A stretch of 20,151 nt of DNA from DATLBY01 sp035526665 (GTDB lineage: Bacteria > Acidobacteriota > Terriglobia > Bryobacterales > Bryobacteraceae): assembly GCA_035526665.1 (NCBI GenBank), contig DATLBY010000380.1, positions 1-20,151 on the forward strand, written 5' to 3'. Positions within the stretch are counted from its first letter, which is position 1. Every line of letters begins with the position of its first letter. The notes beneath the pieces were generated by a model. That model was not told where the DNA came from, ran no database searches, and worked only from the letters and a program-made list of their open reading frames with translations. A program made the translations under genes and the position numbers. This document shows positions 1-8,151 of this stretch, in pieces.

Positions 1-1419
1 TCCACGATAGCGGATAACCCGCGTCTGCCGGAACGCCCCGAGAAGTTCAAGGACCTGGTGGATGAAATGGTTCTCCCGGGACGTTCCTATTTTGGTATTA
101 CCCGTGCCGTGCTGCATGATGGCGATGCCACTCCAAAGGCCGGCCTGCAGCACATGACGCCGCTGCTTGCAGGCAGTCCGGCGCGGGACAACGCAGATTT
201 GGCGCGGCGATTCGAAGCAGCCGTCATCTCAGCGCTGCAAGCCTGGAGCGATGGACGCGCATCGGACGGGGATGCGATCTGGATCGACTGGTTGATCCGG
301 CACGGGGCAATCGCTAACTCACGCAATCTAAACCCGGCGCTCCGCTTCTTGACCGATCAGTATCGAGCCGTCGAGGCTTCGTTGCAGGAGCCGTCCGTGG
401 CCTACAGCATGGGGGACTTTGACCCCGGCTGGGATTCCCCGATACTGGCTGGCGGGGCCGCGGCGAACCCCGGCTCGCCGGCGCCGCGCCATTTCCTGAC
501 GCTGATGCCGGCCGCGCTCCGGGGCGTGCGGACCGAGCAAAGCGGACGGCGCGAACTGGCGGAGGCGATCGCCGCACCAACCAATCCTCTGACGGCACGA
601 GTGATGGTCAACCGGATCTGGCATCACGTGTTTGGACGCGGAATTGTCGCCACCACGGATAACTTTGGCCGCTACGGTGAGCCCCCAACGCATCCGGAAC
701 TCCTCGACTACCTGGCTGACCGGTTCGTCCAGGAGGGCTGGTCTGTGAAAAAGCTGATCCGCCTCCTGGTGACGTCGCAAACGTTCCGGCAGGCTGCGCA
801 ATCCAGCCCCGAAGCAAAGACAGCCGATCCCCAGAATCTATTGTGGAGCCATTACCCGGTGCGGCGTTTGGACGCCGAATCCGTGCGCGATACGATTCTG
901 GCCGTCTCAGGCCGTCTCGACCGCACCCTCTATGGCCCCAGCATTGACCCCCACCGCGGAGAGCCGAAGGCGAACCGCCGGTTGTTTCAAGGGCCGTTGG
1001 ACGGTAACGGCAGACGCAGCATATACCTCAAGGTGACCCGCATGGACGGGCCGCGTTTTCTGGAGCTGTTCGACTTCCCGCAGCCGATGCAGTCACGCGG
1101 GAATCGCGATGTGACCAACGTGCCCTCCCAGGCCCTCGCTATGCTGAATGACCCATTTGTTCTAGACCAGGCCGGGCTTTGGGCCGATCGGCTCGTGGTC
1201 CGTAAGGACGATTCGTTGCAGCAACGCCTGAGTGAGATGTTTGAAAACTCGCTGGGCCGGCCGCCGGCGGATGACGAGCTCGAACGCTGGCGGGCATTTG
1301 CGCTCGCGCGCGCGGAAAAAGGCTTGGTGCCCCCAGCCGGAGTTCTGACCAGCAGGCCGGTATGGAAAGACGTGGCGCATAGTCTGTTCAACATGAAGGA
1401 GCTTCTTTACCTGCATTGA
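1..1419 (+). CDS. PSD1/DUF1553 domain protein, 5'-truncated by window edge
   Basis: The reading frame is open from base 1 to the TGA at 1417-1419, so this is the C-terminal 472 residues of a longer protein. The GTG at 58 is internal and not a real start. The segment with TNPLTARVMVNRIWHHVFGR, then NFGRYGEPPTHPELLDYLA and a KKLIRLLVTSQTFRQ-like stretch, is the hallmark of the DUF1553 (PSD1) family known from planctomycetes, verrucomicrobia and acidobacteria. Full-length members usually also carry an N-terminal cytochrome-c-like domain and DUF1549, which would lie upstream of the window. These proteins are predicted to be exported, and their biochemical role is not established. The stop codon overlaps the ribosome binding site of the DUF1501 gene, so the two form an operon, as is common for this pair. 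The family call is confident; any functional call would be speculation. Confidence 0.88.
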   Translation, partial: STIADNPRLPERPEKFKDLVDEMVLPGRSYFGITRAVLHDGDATPKAGLQHMTPLLAGSPARDNADLARRFEAAVISALQAWSDGRASDGDAIWIDWLIRHGAIANSRNLNPALRFLTDQYRAVEASLQEPSVAYSMGDFDPGWDSPILAGGAAANPGSPAPRHFLTLMPAALRGVRTEQSGRRELAEAIAAPTNPLTARVMVNRIWHHVFGRGIVATTDNFGRYGEPPTHPELLDYLADRFVQEGWSVKKLIRLLVTSQTFRQAAQSSPEAKTADPQNLLWSHYPVRRLDAESVRDTILAVSGRLDRTLYGPSIDPHRGEPKANRRLFQGPLDGNGRRSIYLKVTRMDGPRFLELFDFPQPMQSRGNRDVTNVPSQALAMLNDPFVLDQAGLWADRLVVRKDDSLQQRLSEMFENSLGRPPADDELERWRAFALARAEKGLVPPAGVLTSRPVWKDVAHSLFNMKELLYLH

Positions 1420-1424
1420 GGAAG
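1418..1424 (+). promoter_or_regulatory. Ribosome binding site deciding the DUF1501 start
   Basis: GAGGAAG lies 6 nt before the ATG at 1431 and overlaps the stop codon of the upstream PSD1 gene. It favours ATG 1431 over the in-frame TTG at 1416 and suggests translational coupling. Confidence 0.6.
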
Positions 1425-1430
1425 CATGTT

Positions 1431-2828
1431 ATGAACGCCAACGAAAAGAACCGCGATCCCAATCGGATCGCCCCCTCGCGGCGGGAGTTACTGCGAACCG
1501 CATCCACGGGATTCGGCTATCTTGCATTGTCGGCTCTAATGGCGGACCCTGCGTACGGCGGAACTCCCGCGTCACGAGTTCCGCACTTTCCTCCGAAGGC
1601 GAAGAACGTAATCTTCTTATTCATGCCCGGCGGCGTGTCGCACATGGATACCTTCGACCCCAAGCCGAAACTGGCCGATCTGGACGGGAAGGTGTCCACC
1701 GGCAATCGCAAGTGGTTGAAGTGTCCCTGGAAATTTAAGACATATGGGCAAATGGGCTTGCCCGTCAGTGAACTGTTTCCAGAACTCAGTACCATCGTGG
1801 ATGACCTTACCGTTGTCCGTTCCATGAAGTCGGAGTTTCCGCTGCATGCCCGCGCGAATGTGTTTTTGCATACCGGCCGGAATATCAGTGGTTTCCCCAG
1901 TATCGGTTCCTGGGTGACGTATGGGCTGGGTAGCGAGAACAAAAACCTCCCCGGTTACTTACTGCTGAACGACGGCGATACCCCGCCGGGCGGGATGGAA
2001 AATTTCTCGAACGGCTTTTTGCCGGCTTCCTATCAGGCCATGGGGGTCCGGGCGGAAGGGGTCGCAGTCGATAATATTACTCCGGGCGATTCAGACGAGA
2101 TTCAGCGGCTGAAGATGCAGGTGCTGGCGGGACAGGACAAGGCATTCTTAGCTTCCGTAGACCATGAGCAGGCCGTCGAAGCCTCCATTGCAAACTTCGA
2201 AATGGCGTACCGGATGCAGTCGCTGGCCCCCGATGTACTGAGCCTGGATAAAGAGACTGAGTCGATCAAAAAATTATACGGCCTGGACGCACAGAATCCG
2301 CATAAGCGGCTGTATGGATTGCAATGCCTGCGAGCCCGGCGTCTGGTGGAAGCCGGAGTTCGTTTCGTGGAAGTGACGTGCCCCCTGGTAATGAAGACCA
2401 ATGGCACCTGGGACCAGCATACTGACTTGAAGAAGGGGCATGAGACGAACGCCATGGTCACTGACCAGGCAGTCACGGGACTGATCAAGGACTTGAAGGC
2501 GCGCGGTCTGTTGAAGGATACTTTGGTGCTCTGGGCAGGCGAGTTTGGCCGCACGCCGGATACCAGCAATGGCGACGGGCGCGACCACCACACGCAGGGG
2601 TTCACGATCTGGATGGCTGGGGGCGGCGCCAAGCCGGGAACCCTCTACGGTGCTACTGACGATATCGGCAAAGAGGCCATCGAAAACGTAGTCACCGTCC
2701 ACGACTTGCACGCGACGGTATTACAGCTATTAGGCATCGACCATACGAGGCTTACCTACCGCTACGGCGGCCGGGATGTCACCTTGCCCGATGTTCATGG
2801 ACAGGTAGTAAAGCAACTGATCGCCTGA
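1431..2828 (+). CDS. DUF1501 family exported protein
   Basis: 465 residues from the ATG at 1431, which has a good ribosome binding site. An in-frame TTG at 1416 would add five residues but has no such site. The N-terminus holds a twin-arginine signal: SRRELLRT at residues 16-23 followed by a short hydrophobic stretch (FGYLALSAL). The mature part starts with the family signature AKNVIFLFMPGGVSHMDTFD, and has the later motifs LWAGEFGRTPD and GRDHHTQGF. DUF1501 proteins have a sulfatase/alkaline-phosphatase-like fold, and the conserved Asp and His residues resemble metal ligands of that superfamily. The substrate is unknown. It is co-transcribed with the upstream PSD1 gene, a pairing that recurs in planctomycetes and acidobacteria and implies a shared exported function. 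The gene ends 25 bp before the tRNA-Ser fragment. Confidence 0.9.
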   Translation: MNANEKNRDPNRIAPSRRELLRTASTGFGYLALSALMADPAYGGTPASRVPHFPPKAKNVIFLFMPGGVSHMDTFDPKPKLADLDGKVSTGNRKWLKCPWKFKTYGQMGLPVSELFPELSTIVDDLTVVRSMKSEFPLHARANVFLHTGRNISGFPSIGSWVTYGLGSENKNLPGYLLLNDGDTPPGGMENFSNGFLPASYQAMGVRAEGVAVDNITPGDSDEIQRLKMQVLAGQDKAFLASVDHEQAVEASIANFEMAYRMQSLAPDVLSLDKETESIKKLYGLDAQNPHKRLYGLQCLRARRLVEAGVRFVEVTCPLVMKTNGTWDQHTDLKKGHETNAMVTDQAVTGLIKDLKARGLLKDTLVLWAGEFGRTPDTSNGDGRDHHTQGFTIWMAGGGAKPGTLYGATDDIGKEAIENVVTVHDLHATVLQLLGIDHTRLTYRYGGRDVTLPDVHGQVVKQLIA

Positions 2829-2853
2829 CAGCCTGTGGTCGGCATTTATTTTC

Positions 2854-2911
2854 TGGCGGTGAGGGTGAGATTCGAACCCACGGAACCCGTGAAGGTTCAA
2901 CGGTTTTCGAG
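2854..2911 (-). repeat. tRNA-Ser(CGA) 3'-half fragment, putative att site
   Basis: This 58-bp sequence matches 8037-8094 in the same orientation at 57 of 58 positions; the one difference is C at 2878 against T at 8061. It corresponds exactly to tRNA-Ser from position 32, the first base of the anticodon loop, through the variable arm and T arm to the encoded CCA. Similarity stops at both ends (T at 2912 against A at 8095, and C at 2853 against A at 8036). The 5' half of the tRNA is missing, so it cannot be a functional tRNA. The single change turns one T-stem pair into a G-U wobble. A displaced tRNA 3' end as a direct repeat is the classic footprint of tyrosine-recombinase integration into a tRNA gene. 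Confidence 0.85.
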
Positions 2912-3253
2912 TGCGTTCCTGTTCCTTCCGCCCTATGACTACCAATACCGGTAAGCGCTATTAAGCTTTTGATCTAATGTGATTCTCGCATTTGGTCCGC
3001 AAGAGCCCCGAGAGCACATGCTATCGAAAGAAATGTATGCGTCATACCAAAGACACGATCACGACGCCTGTCTTTGACGACATTGAAATATTTGTAGCCG
3101 CGCTTAGCGTGACCGGAACCACCGGGCAAACAGGGCTCCAAGGGATCTAAAGGTCACACGACGGCTGCGTGCGGCCACGGCAATCTTTCCGGCAAAAAAA
3201 GTCGGCTCCGTCCAGCGCCGTGGACGAATAGTCGGGCGCGGAGGGCATGATTC
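2912..3253. other. Non-coding stretch, richer in A+T, between tRNA fragment and receptor
   Basis: I see no convincing gene here. Base composition is visibly more A+T-rich than the surrounding coding DNA between about 2940 and 3120. The longest protein-like open stretch is on the minus strand, 2974-3153: 59 codons with a possible TTG start, ending in ADQMRESH. It lacks a good start and the GC-rich third positions of its neighbours. A small perfect hairpin sequence, GTATG-CGT-CATAC, lies at 3035-3047. If 2854-2911 is an attachment site, this is the inner end of the inserted segment and the place where an integrase or excision gene might have decayed; nothing recognisable remains. Confidence 0.4.
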
Positions 3254-3282
3254 TTGACAGCCGCCGCCGCCAGCTAAAGAAT
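3254..3282 (+). promoter_or_regulatory. Candidate sigma-70 promoter for the receptor/TPR operon
   Basis: A perfect TTGACA (3254-3259) is followed after a 17-bp GC-rich spacer by AAGAAT (3277-3282), which matches TATAAT at 4 of 6 positions. Transcription from here would give a leader of about 70 nt before the ATG at 3360. The spacing is ideal but the -10 is weak. Confidence 0.45.
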
Positions 3283-3344
3283 AGACCATACAGAGCCAGG
3301 TAGAGTCTCACTCGCTGAACGGCCCTGATGGCCTCCAACTTTTG

Positions 3345-3351
3345 AAGGGAG
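3345..3351 (+). promoter_or_regulatory. Ribosome binding site of the first receptor
   Basis: AAGGGAG sits 8 nt before the ATG at 3360. This decides for ATG 3360 over the in-frame TTG at 3342, which would place six extra residues before the signal peptide. Confidence 0.65.
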
Positions 3352-3359
3352 AAATTGAC

Positions 3360-6300
3360 ATGCTCGGAAAATTCACAAAACTAGCGCTGTTTGCAGTCTT
3401 GACGTTGGCGGCCTCCAGCGCCGTGATGGCCCAAGTTGGATCGGATGCATCGATTTTGGGCGTCATAACGGACTCGAGCGGCGCGGCTATGCCGGGCGCC
3501 ACCGTGGAGGTGGTGAATCTCGACACCGGCTTGAGCAAGAGTGCCGTAACCAACGAAGCGGGTCTTTTCGAGCTGTTGGCGCTGCCCGTTGGCCCCTACT
3601 CGGTAGCGGTCGCGCACACCGGATTCAAGAGCTGGAAGCTGGCTCGGGTGGTTCTCTCGGTCGGCGAGCGCCAGCGTGTCTCGCCCGTGTTACAGATCGG
3701 CGATGTGAGCGAGCAGGTATCGGTCGAAGCCACGGCGGAGTTGATCCAAACAGATAGGAGTTCGGTTTCGACACTGGTGGAACAGAAGCAGATCCGCGAG
3801 CTGCCGCTCAACGGCCGGAATCCAATTCAACTGGTGACACTGGTTCCCGGAATGCGCTTTCTTGGGCGAGGCGGACCGGAGAGAGGAGCGGCGGTGCAAG
3901 GGGTAGGCGGCCGCGATGACCAGACCGAATTCCAATTGGACGGTCTCAACGCCAACGCCGGCATGGACGAAAAGGCCATGGGAATTCCCAACGTGGATAC
4001 AATTGCCGAATTTAGCGTGGAGACCAACAGTTTCAGCGCCGAGCAGGGCCGCAATCCTATACAGGTCCTCATGCTCACAAAATCCGGCACGAATCAATTT
4101 CACGGGACCCTCTGGGAGTTTCTGCGCAATGAAAAGCTGGATGCGTTCAATACGTTCGCCAAGCGGCCGGGCGCACGCAAGCCGAAGCTCTCACGCAACC
4201 AGTTCGGCGCGACGATCGGAGGACCGGTGTTCAAGAACCGCACGTTCTTTTTCACCAGCTTCGAAGGCACTACCATCCGGCAGGAGCGTATCTACAACTC
4301 GACCGTCCCGAGCCCGGCGATGCTGACCGGCGACTTCTCGGCACTGCCCAAGAATATCGTGGACCCGACGACCGGGCTGCCTTTCCCTGGTAACCGGATT
4401 CCCGAGTCTCGTATCTCCAACGCGTCCAAAGTTTTCTTCCCCAACCTGCTGCTGCCGAATTCGTCCGACGGACGCTTCCGGTCCGTCGCGCCCGTGCCGG
4501 ACGATTCCTTCGAAGGCACAGCGCGCGTGGATCATCAGATCAGTAGCAACCAGCGGATCTACGGCCGCTGGATCGCCTACGACAACACGGCGCAGAATCC
4601 CGATTACCGTCCTGAGGTCGCGCAGACCAACAACACGCGCCAGCACAACATTGGCCTCAACTACAGCTATACAATGACACCCAATTCGCTGCTGACGGTT
4701 GGCGCCAATTACATGAACTCGTTCAACCGCTTCACATCCCCGGTGGTGGGTATCGACAACCTTACGGAAAAGGCAGGCATCCAGGGGTTCGGAACACCGG
4801 GCCGCGAGGGATCCACCGGCTTGCCCAGCGTAAGCTTTACTGGCTACACCGGATTCAACGCTCCGTGGGGAAATCCAGGCCGCCTTTGGATGGAAGCCAA
4901 GAACGCGAAGGCCACGGTTAACCTGATCCGCGGCAGACACACGATCAACTTAGGCTACGAGCTGAACGATCGCACCACCTTCGGCCAGCATGCCTCGTTC
5001 GCTGCGCGAGGGAATTTCAGCTTCAACGGGCAGTACACCGGCGACGGCTTCGCCGACTATTTGCTCGGGCTTACCAGCGCCGGCGGCCGCAACTTCCCGC
5101 TGCAGACGTTCGGAATGAAGCACTCGCCGTATTCCGCAATTTACCTGCAGGATTCCTGGAAGGTCACCCCGTCGCTCACCGTGAATGCGGGCATCCGCTA
5201 TGACCGGTGGCATGCCAAACGCGCGGTCCGTGGCAATGTCACTAGCTTCGATCCGAAAACTGGCAAAGCCGTAGCCGGAGAAGACAAGAACGGGAACGTT
5301 GACCTGACCGCTCAGCCGGTCGCTAAATTCGTAGCCAAAGCAACCGAAGGACTCTGGGTTCCGGCATCGCAGATCGGCGCACCGGCGGGCCTGTTTACGG
5401 CCAATGGATACTTTTCTCCCCGCCTCGGCGTGGCCTGGAGACCGAAGCTGACAGGCGATTTGGTCCTCCGCGCCGGATACGGCATCTTCCCCAGCAGTTT
5501 TATCGGAAACATCACGGCTTCAGCCATCGTCGGACCGCCGTTTTGGAATTATGAAAACCCGAGCTACACGGCGGCCTCGCTGCAGCGCTGGGAGACTGCG
5601 TTCTCGAACGATCCAACCGTATTCCTCTCGCCCGGAATTTCCGCTTCGGCCTACAACATCGATAGCCAGAAGGCGCATGAATGGAACATCTCGGTGCAGC
5701 GCTCGATGCCGTTTCGGTCGGCCCTTACGCTTTCGTACGTGGGCAACAAGGTTATGGACGTGATCGGCGCCAACCTGCTGAATGAAGTCGCGCCGGGAAG
5801 ATACACCAACCTGCAGGCCGCGCGGCCGTATCCCCGCTTCGCGGGTATCACGCTTTACAACAACCTGGGCAAAACCTGGTATAACTCGATGCATGCGAAA
5901 TGGGAGCGCCGCTTCTCGCAAGGCCTCTTATTCACTACCGCGTACGCGTGGGGCAAGCACATGATCGACGGCATCGGGTCGGCGGTCTGGGATGCGCCCG
6001 CGCCTTTCGCGCCGCAGGGCTACAATCGCGGCCGGTCCGGTTTCGACCGCCGCCACATCCTGACCATGGATGGCGTTTACGAACTGCCCTTCGGCAGGGG
6101 GAAGCGGCATCTCGGGGACATCCATCCGGTGGCCAATGCGATTCTGGGCGGCTGGCAGTTGAGCGGCATCTATAACTTCACTTCGGGCGCACCCCTAACG
6201 CTCAGCGTGCCCGGCGCCACTCTCGGCAATGGCAATGGCACCCGCGCCAACCTGCTGCGGAATCCGCGAATCTCGACTCCTTCGGCCAACCTGTGGTTCG

Positions 6301-6578
6301 ATCCTACCGCGTTCGCCACTCCCGGACAGTATCTTTTCGGCAACTCACCGATCGGCTTCATGGACGCTCCCGGCAGCCACTCGCTGGACATGGGATTGAT
6401 GAAGAACTTCCATGTTACCGAATCGAAATACGTGCAGTTCCGCTGGGAGATGTTCAACGCTCCCAACCATGTAAATCTGAGCTCCCCGAATACCACGTTC
6501 GGTATCGCCGACACCGGGAAGATCTTCAGCGCCGGCGGCGCTCGTCAGATGCAGATGGGCATGAAATTCGTCTATTGA
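3360..6578 (+). CDS. TonB-dependent receptor, Oar-like, carboxypeptidase-regulatory N-terminus
   Basis: 1072 residues from the ATG at 3360. The signal peptide ends ASSAVMA before QVGSD. Next comes a carboxypeptidase-regulatory-like beta-sandwich domain at about residues 28-110 (GVITDSSGAAMPGATVEVVN). The plug follows, with ELPLNGRNPIQLVTLVPGM from residue 147 and LDGLNANAGMDE soon after. The rest is an outer-membrane beta-barrel with the usual landmarks KSGTNQFHGTLWEFLRNEK, RNQFGATIGGPVFKNRTFFF and YLQDSWKVTPSLTVNAGIRY, ending in an aromatic residue (MQMGMKFVY). This matches the Oar-like receptors that are greatly expanded in Solibacter and relatives. They are thought to import oligomers or act as adhesins; the substrate cannot be told from sequence. 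The TPR gene starts 18 nt downstream, so the two are co-transcribed. No frameshift or truncation is visible. The operon lies between the two tRNA-Ser repeats. Confidence 0.93.
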   Translation: MLGKFTKLALFAVLTLAASSAVMAQVGSDASILGVITDSSGAAMPGATVEVVNLDTGLSKSAVTNEAGLFELLALPVGPYSVAVAHTGFKSWKLARVVLSVGERQRVSPVLQIGDVSEQVSVEATAELIQTDRSSVSTLVEQKQIRELPLNGRNPIQLVTLVPGMRFLGRGGPERGAAVQGVGGRDDQTEFQLDGLNANAGMDEKAMGIPNVDTIAEFSVETNSFSAEQGRNPIQVLMLTKSGTNQFHGTLWEFLRNEKLDAFNTFAKRPGARKPKLSRNQFGATIGGPVFKNRTFFFTSFEGTTIRQERIYNSTVPSPAMLTGDFSALPKNIVDPTTGLPFPGNRIPESRISNASKVFFPNLLLPNSSDGRFRSVAPVPDDSFEGTARVDHQISSNQRIYGRWIAYDNTAQNPDYRPEVAQTNNTRQHNIGLNYSYTMTPNSLLTVGANYMNSFNRFTSPVVGIDNLTEKAGIQGFGTPGREGSTGLPSVSFTGYTGFNAPWGNPGRLWMEAKNAKATVNLIRGRHTINLGYELNDRTTFGQHASFAARGNFSFNGQYTGDGFADYLLGLTSAGGRNFPLQTFGMKHSPYSAIYLQDSWKVTPSLTVNAGIRYDRWHAKRAVRGNVTSFDPKTGKAVAGEDKNGNVDLTAQPVAKFVAKATEGLWVPASQIGAPAGLFTANGYFSPRLGVAWRPKLTGDLVLRAGYGIFPSSFIGNITASAIVGPPFWNYENPSYTAASLQRWETAFSNDPTVFLSPGISASAYNIDSQKAHEWNISVQRSMPFRSALTLSYVGNKVMDVIGANLLNEVAPGRYTNLQAARPYPRFAGITLYNNLGKTWYNSMHAKWERRFSQGLLFTTAYAWGKHMIDGIGSAVWDAPAPFAPQGYNRGRSGFDRRHILTMDGVYELPFGRGKRHLGDIHPVANAILGGWQLSGIYNFTSGAPLTLSVPGATLGNGNGTRANLLRNPRISTPSANLWFDPTAFATPGQYLFGNSPIGFMDAPGSHSLDMGLMKNFHVTESKYVQFRWEMFNAPNHVNLSSPNTTFGIADTGKIFSAGGARQMQMGMKFVY

Positions 6579-6596
6579 GATAACATCGGGAGCGGA

Positions 6597-7976
6597 ATGC
6601 GCAGCTTCGCATCCGTATTTCTCCTTCTTTCCTGTCTGGCGGCCCAACCTTTGAAGGACCGCCTAAGCCTACTCGTCGAGCAGGCTCAGGCGGCCGAACG
6701 CCACGATAGGCTCGACGATGCCATCCGGCTCTATCGCGAAGTACTGCGGCTCCGGCCCCATTGGCCCGCCGCGGAGATGAACCTGGGGTTGGTCTACTTC
6801 TCGCAAAAAAATTATGTCGGGGCTATCGAGCAGTTGAGCGATGCGCTGCGGCACAATCCCGCGCTCGATTCGGCTTATCTGTTTCGCGGCGCCGCTTACT
6901 CCATCGGCGGAGAGCGGGAGAAGGCGATCCGCGACCTCAACCGTTACCTGTTGCATGACCGGGCCAGCATGGAAGCTCTCGCCTATCTGGCCGGCGCGTA
7001 TTATGACGCCAACGATTTCGCCCATGCCGCGCTGCAATATGCAGAGCAAATTCGTATCGCTCCGAGCGAAAACCTTTGGTTCCAACTGGGCGACTGTTAT
7101 CTGCAAATGGCGCGTTTTTCGATGACGCGTCTATCGGAGGATCCCCAGGCGAAGTACTACTTTCTGTTGCTCTCGGCGGAAGAACTGCTGCCGGGCGATA
7201 AACGCGAGCTGGCGGAAGAACAGGTTCGCGAAGCGATTCGCCTGGATCCGCAGGCCCCGGAGGCTGCGGCAGTTCTCCGCCGCATTGCTGGCGAAACTAA
7301 ACAAGATTGCAAGGAGCCGCGCGATCCACAGCTTGTCCGCGCCAACTGCCTGGCGCAAAGCGGCGACTTCGCCGCAGCGACACAAGCGTTGGTCGTGCAG
7401 CCCAGTCCGAAAGCAACCTACTGGTCCTTTCGAATCGCCAAGCGCCTGGCGCAATCGGCCATGGAAAAGCTTGCTCCCGACTCACCCCTGCTGGCCTTGC
7501 TGCGCGCGCAAATCTTCGAGCAGAACGGACAAGACGAGGAGGCCGACAAGCAATATCGGATGGCGATGTTAGGGGTGGAGTCGCTCATTCGCTATGGCAA
7601 GTTTCAATGCAAACGAAGCCAATTCAACGAAGGGCTGGATCTTTATAATCGGGCGCTGGCGCTCGAGCCGGGTAATCCGCGCATCCTGGCGTTGATCGGT
7701 GAAGTCTACGCGACCGAGGGGCAACCGGAAAAGGCGCTGTCCTACTTGCGAGATGCGCTCGCTACCGCTCCCCGCGACATAAAGTCACGCATTTACCTCG
7801 CCCAGTGTCTTGGGCGTATGGACCGGGCTGCGGAAGCCATTGCGCAACTCGAGGCCGCGCCGGAAGATCCGGACGGGCGCATTCATTACGTGTTGGGCAC
7901 GCTCTACCAGCAGGGGGGCAACTCGGAGAAGGCGCGCCGCGCGATGGACATATTCCGCCAGCGCAAAAAGCGCTAA
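6597..7976 (+). CDS. Secreted tetratricopeptide-repeat protein
   Basis: 459 residues; the ATG at 6597 follows GGGAG at 6588-6592. It has a short signal peptide (MRSFASVFLLLSCLAA), most simply cleaved before QPLKD; the Cys at residue 13 makes a poor lipobox, so a lipoprotein is possible but less likely. Two blocks of TPR helices are visible: about residues 28-170 (DDAIRLYREVLRLRPHWPAA, AIEQLSDALRHNPALDSAYL) and about 340-450 (GLDLYNRALALEPGNPRILA, KALSYLRDALATAPRDIKSR). The middle is helical with weaker repeats. It probably acts as a periplasmic scaffold. The position 18 nt after a TonB-dependent receptor suggests that it partners or serves the receptor, loosely like the SusD-type partner of SusC, though it has no SusD signature. 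That link is inference from operon structure. Confidence 0.85.
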   Translation: MRSFASVFLLLSCLAAQPLKDRLSLLVEQAQAAERHDRLDDAIRLYREVLRLRPHWPAAEMNLGLVYFSQKNYVGAIEQLSDALRHNPALDSAYLFRGAAYSIGGEREKAIRDLNRYLLHDRASMEALAYLAGAYYDANDFAHAALQYAEQIRIAPSENLWFQLGDCYLQMARFSMTRLSEDPQAKYYFLLLSAEELLPGDKRELAEEQVREAIRLDPQAPEAAAVLRRIAGETKQDCKEPRDPQLVRANCLAQSGDFAAATQALVVQPSPKATYWSFRIAKRLAQSAMEKLAPDSPLLALLRAQIFEQNGQDEEADKQYRMAMLGVESLIRYGKFQCKRSQFNEGLDLYNRALALEPGNPRILALIGEVYATEGQPEKALSYLRDALATAPRDIKSRIYLAQCLGRMDRAAEAIAQLEAAPEDPDGRIHYVLGTLYQQGGNSEKARRAMDIFRQRKKR

Positions 7977-8036
7977 ACGATGATTTTGGGGTATTCCAAG
8001 ACCGCCTTGACTACCCACCGTAAGTCTCGTATTGAA

Positions 8037-8126
8037 TGGCGGTGAGGGTGAGATTCGAACTCACGGAACCCGTGAAGGTTCAACGGTTTTCGAGACCGCC
8101 GCATTCGACCACTCTGCCACCTCACC
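8037..8126 (-). tRNA. tRNA-Ser(CGA)
   Basis: Read on the minus strand, this 90-nt class II tRNA folds fully. The acceptor stem GGTGAGG (8126-8120) pairs with CCTCACC (8047-8041), followed by discriminator G and an encoded CCA (8039-8037). The D stem is three pairs (GCA/TGC). The anticodon arm is GCGGT-CTCGAAA-ACCGT with anticodon CGA at 8092-8090, reading UCG. A long variable arm contains GAACC/GGTTC, and the T arm is GTGAG-TTCGAAT-CTCAC. The gene lies 25 bp downstream of the Gfo/Idh gene on the same strand. Its segment from position 32 to CCA is duplicated at 2854-2911. Small open frames antisense to it encode peptides such as EIRTHGTREGSTVFE, a known type of spurious protein annotation. Confidence 0.97.
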
Positions 8127-8151
8127 GCACCTTTCACATTGTAACAGCCGC

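Noticed and set aside
2730..2945. 71-codon minus-strand frame across the tRNA fragment
   Set aside because: It overlaps the end of the DUF1501 gene and the tRNA-derived repeat. The protein is simply tRNA sequence read through.
4191..4940. Open frame of 249 codons on the minus strand opposite the first receptor
   Set aside because: Antisense to a conserved beta-barrel region, with no family resemblance.
7960..7974. AGCGC-AAAAA-GCGCT hairpin at the end of the TPR gene as a terminator
   Set aside because: The stem is only five pairs and overlaps the stop codon, and no T-run follows.
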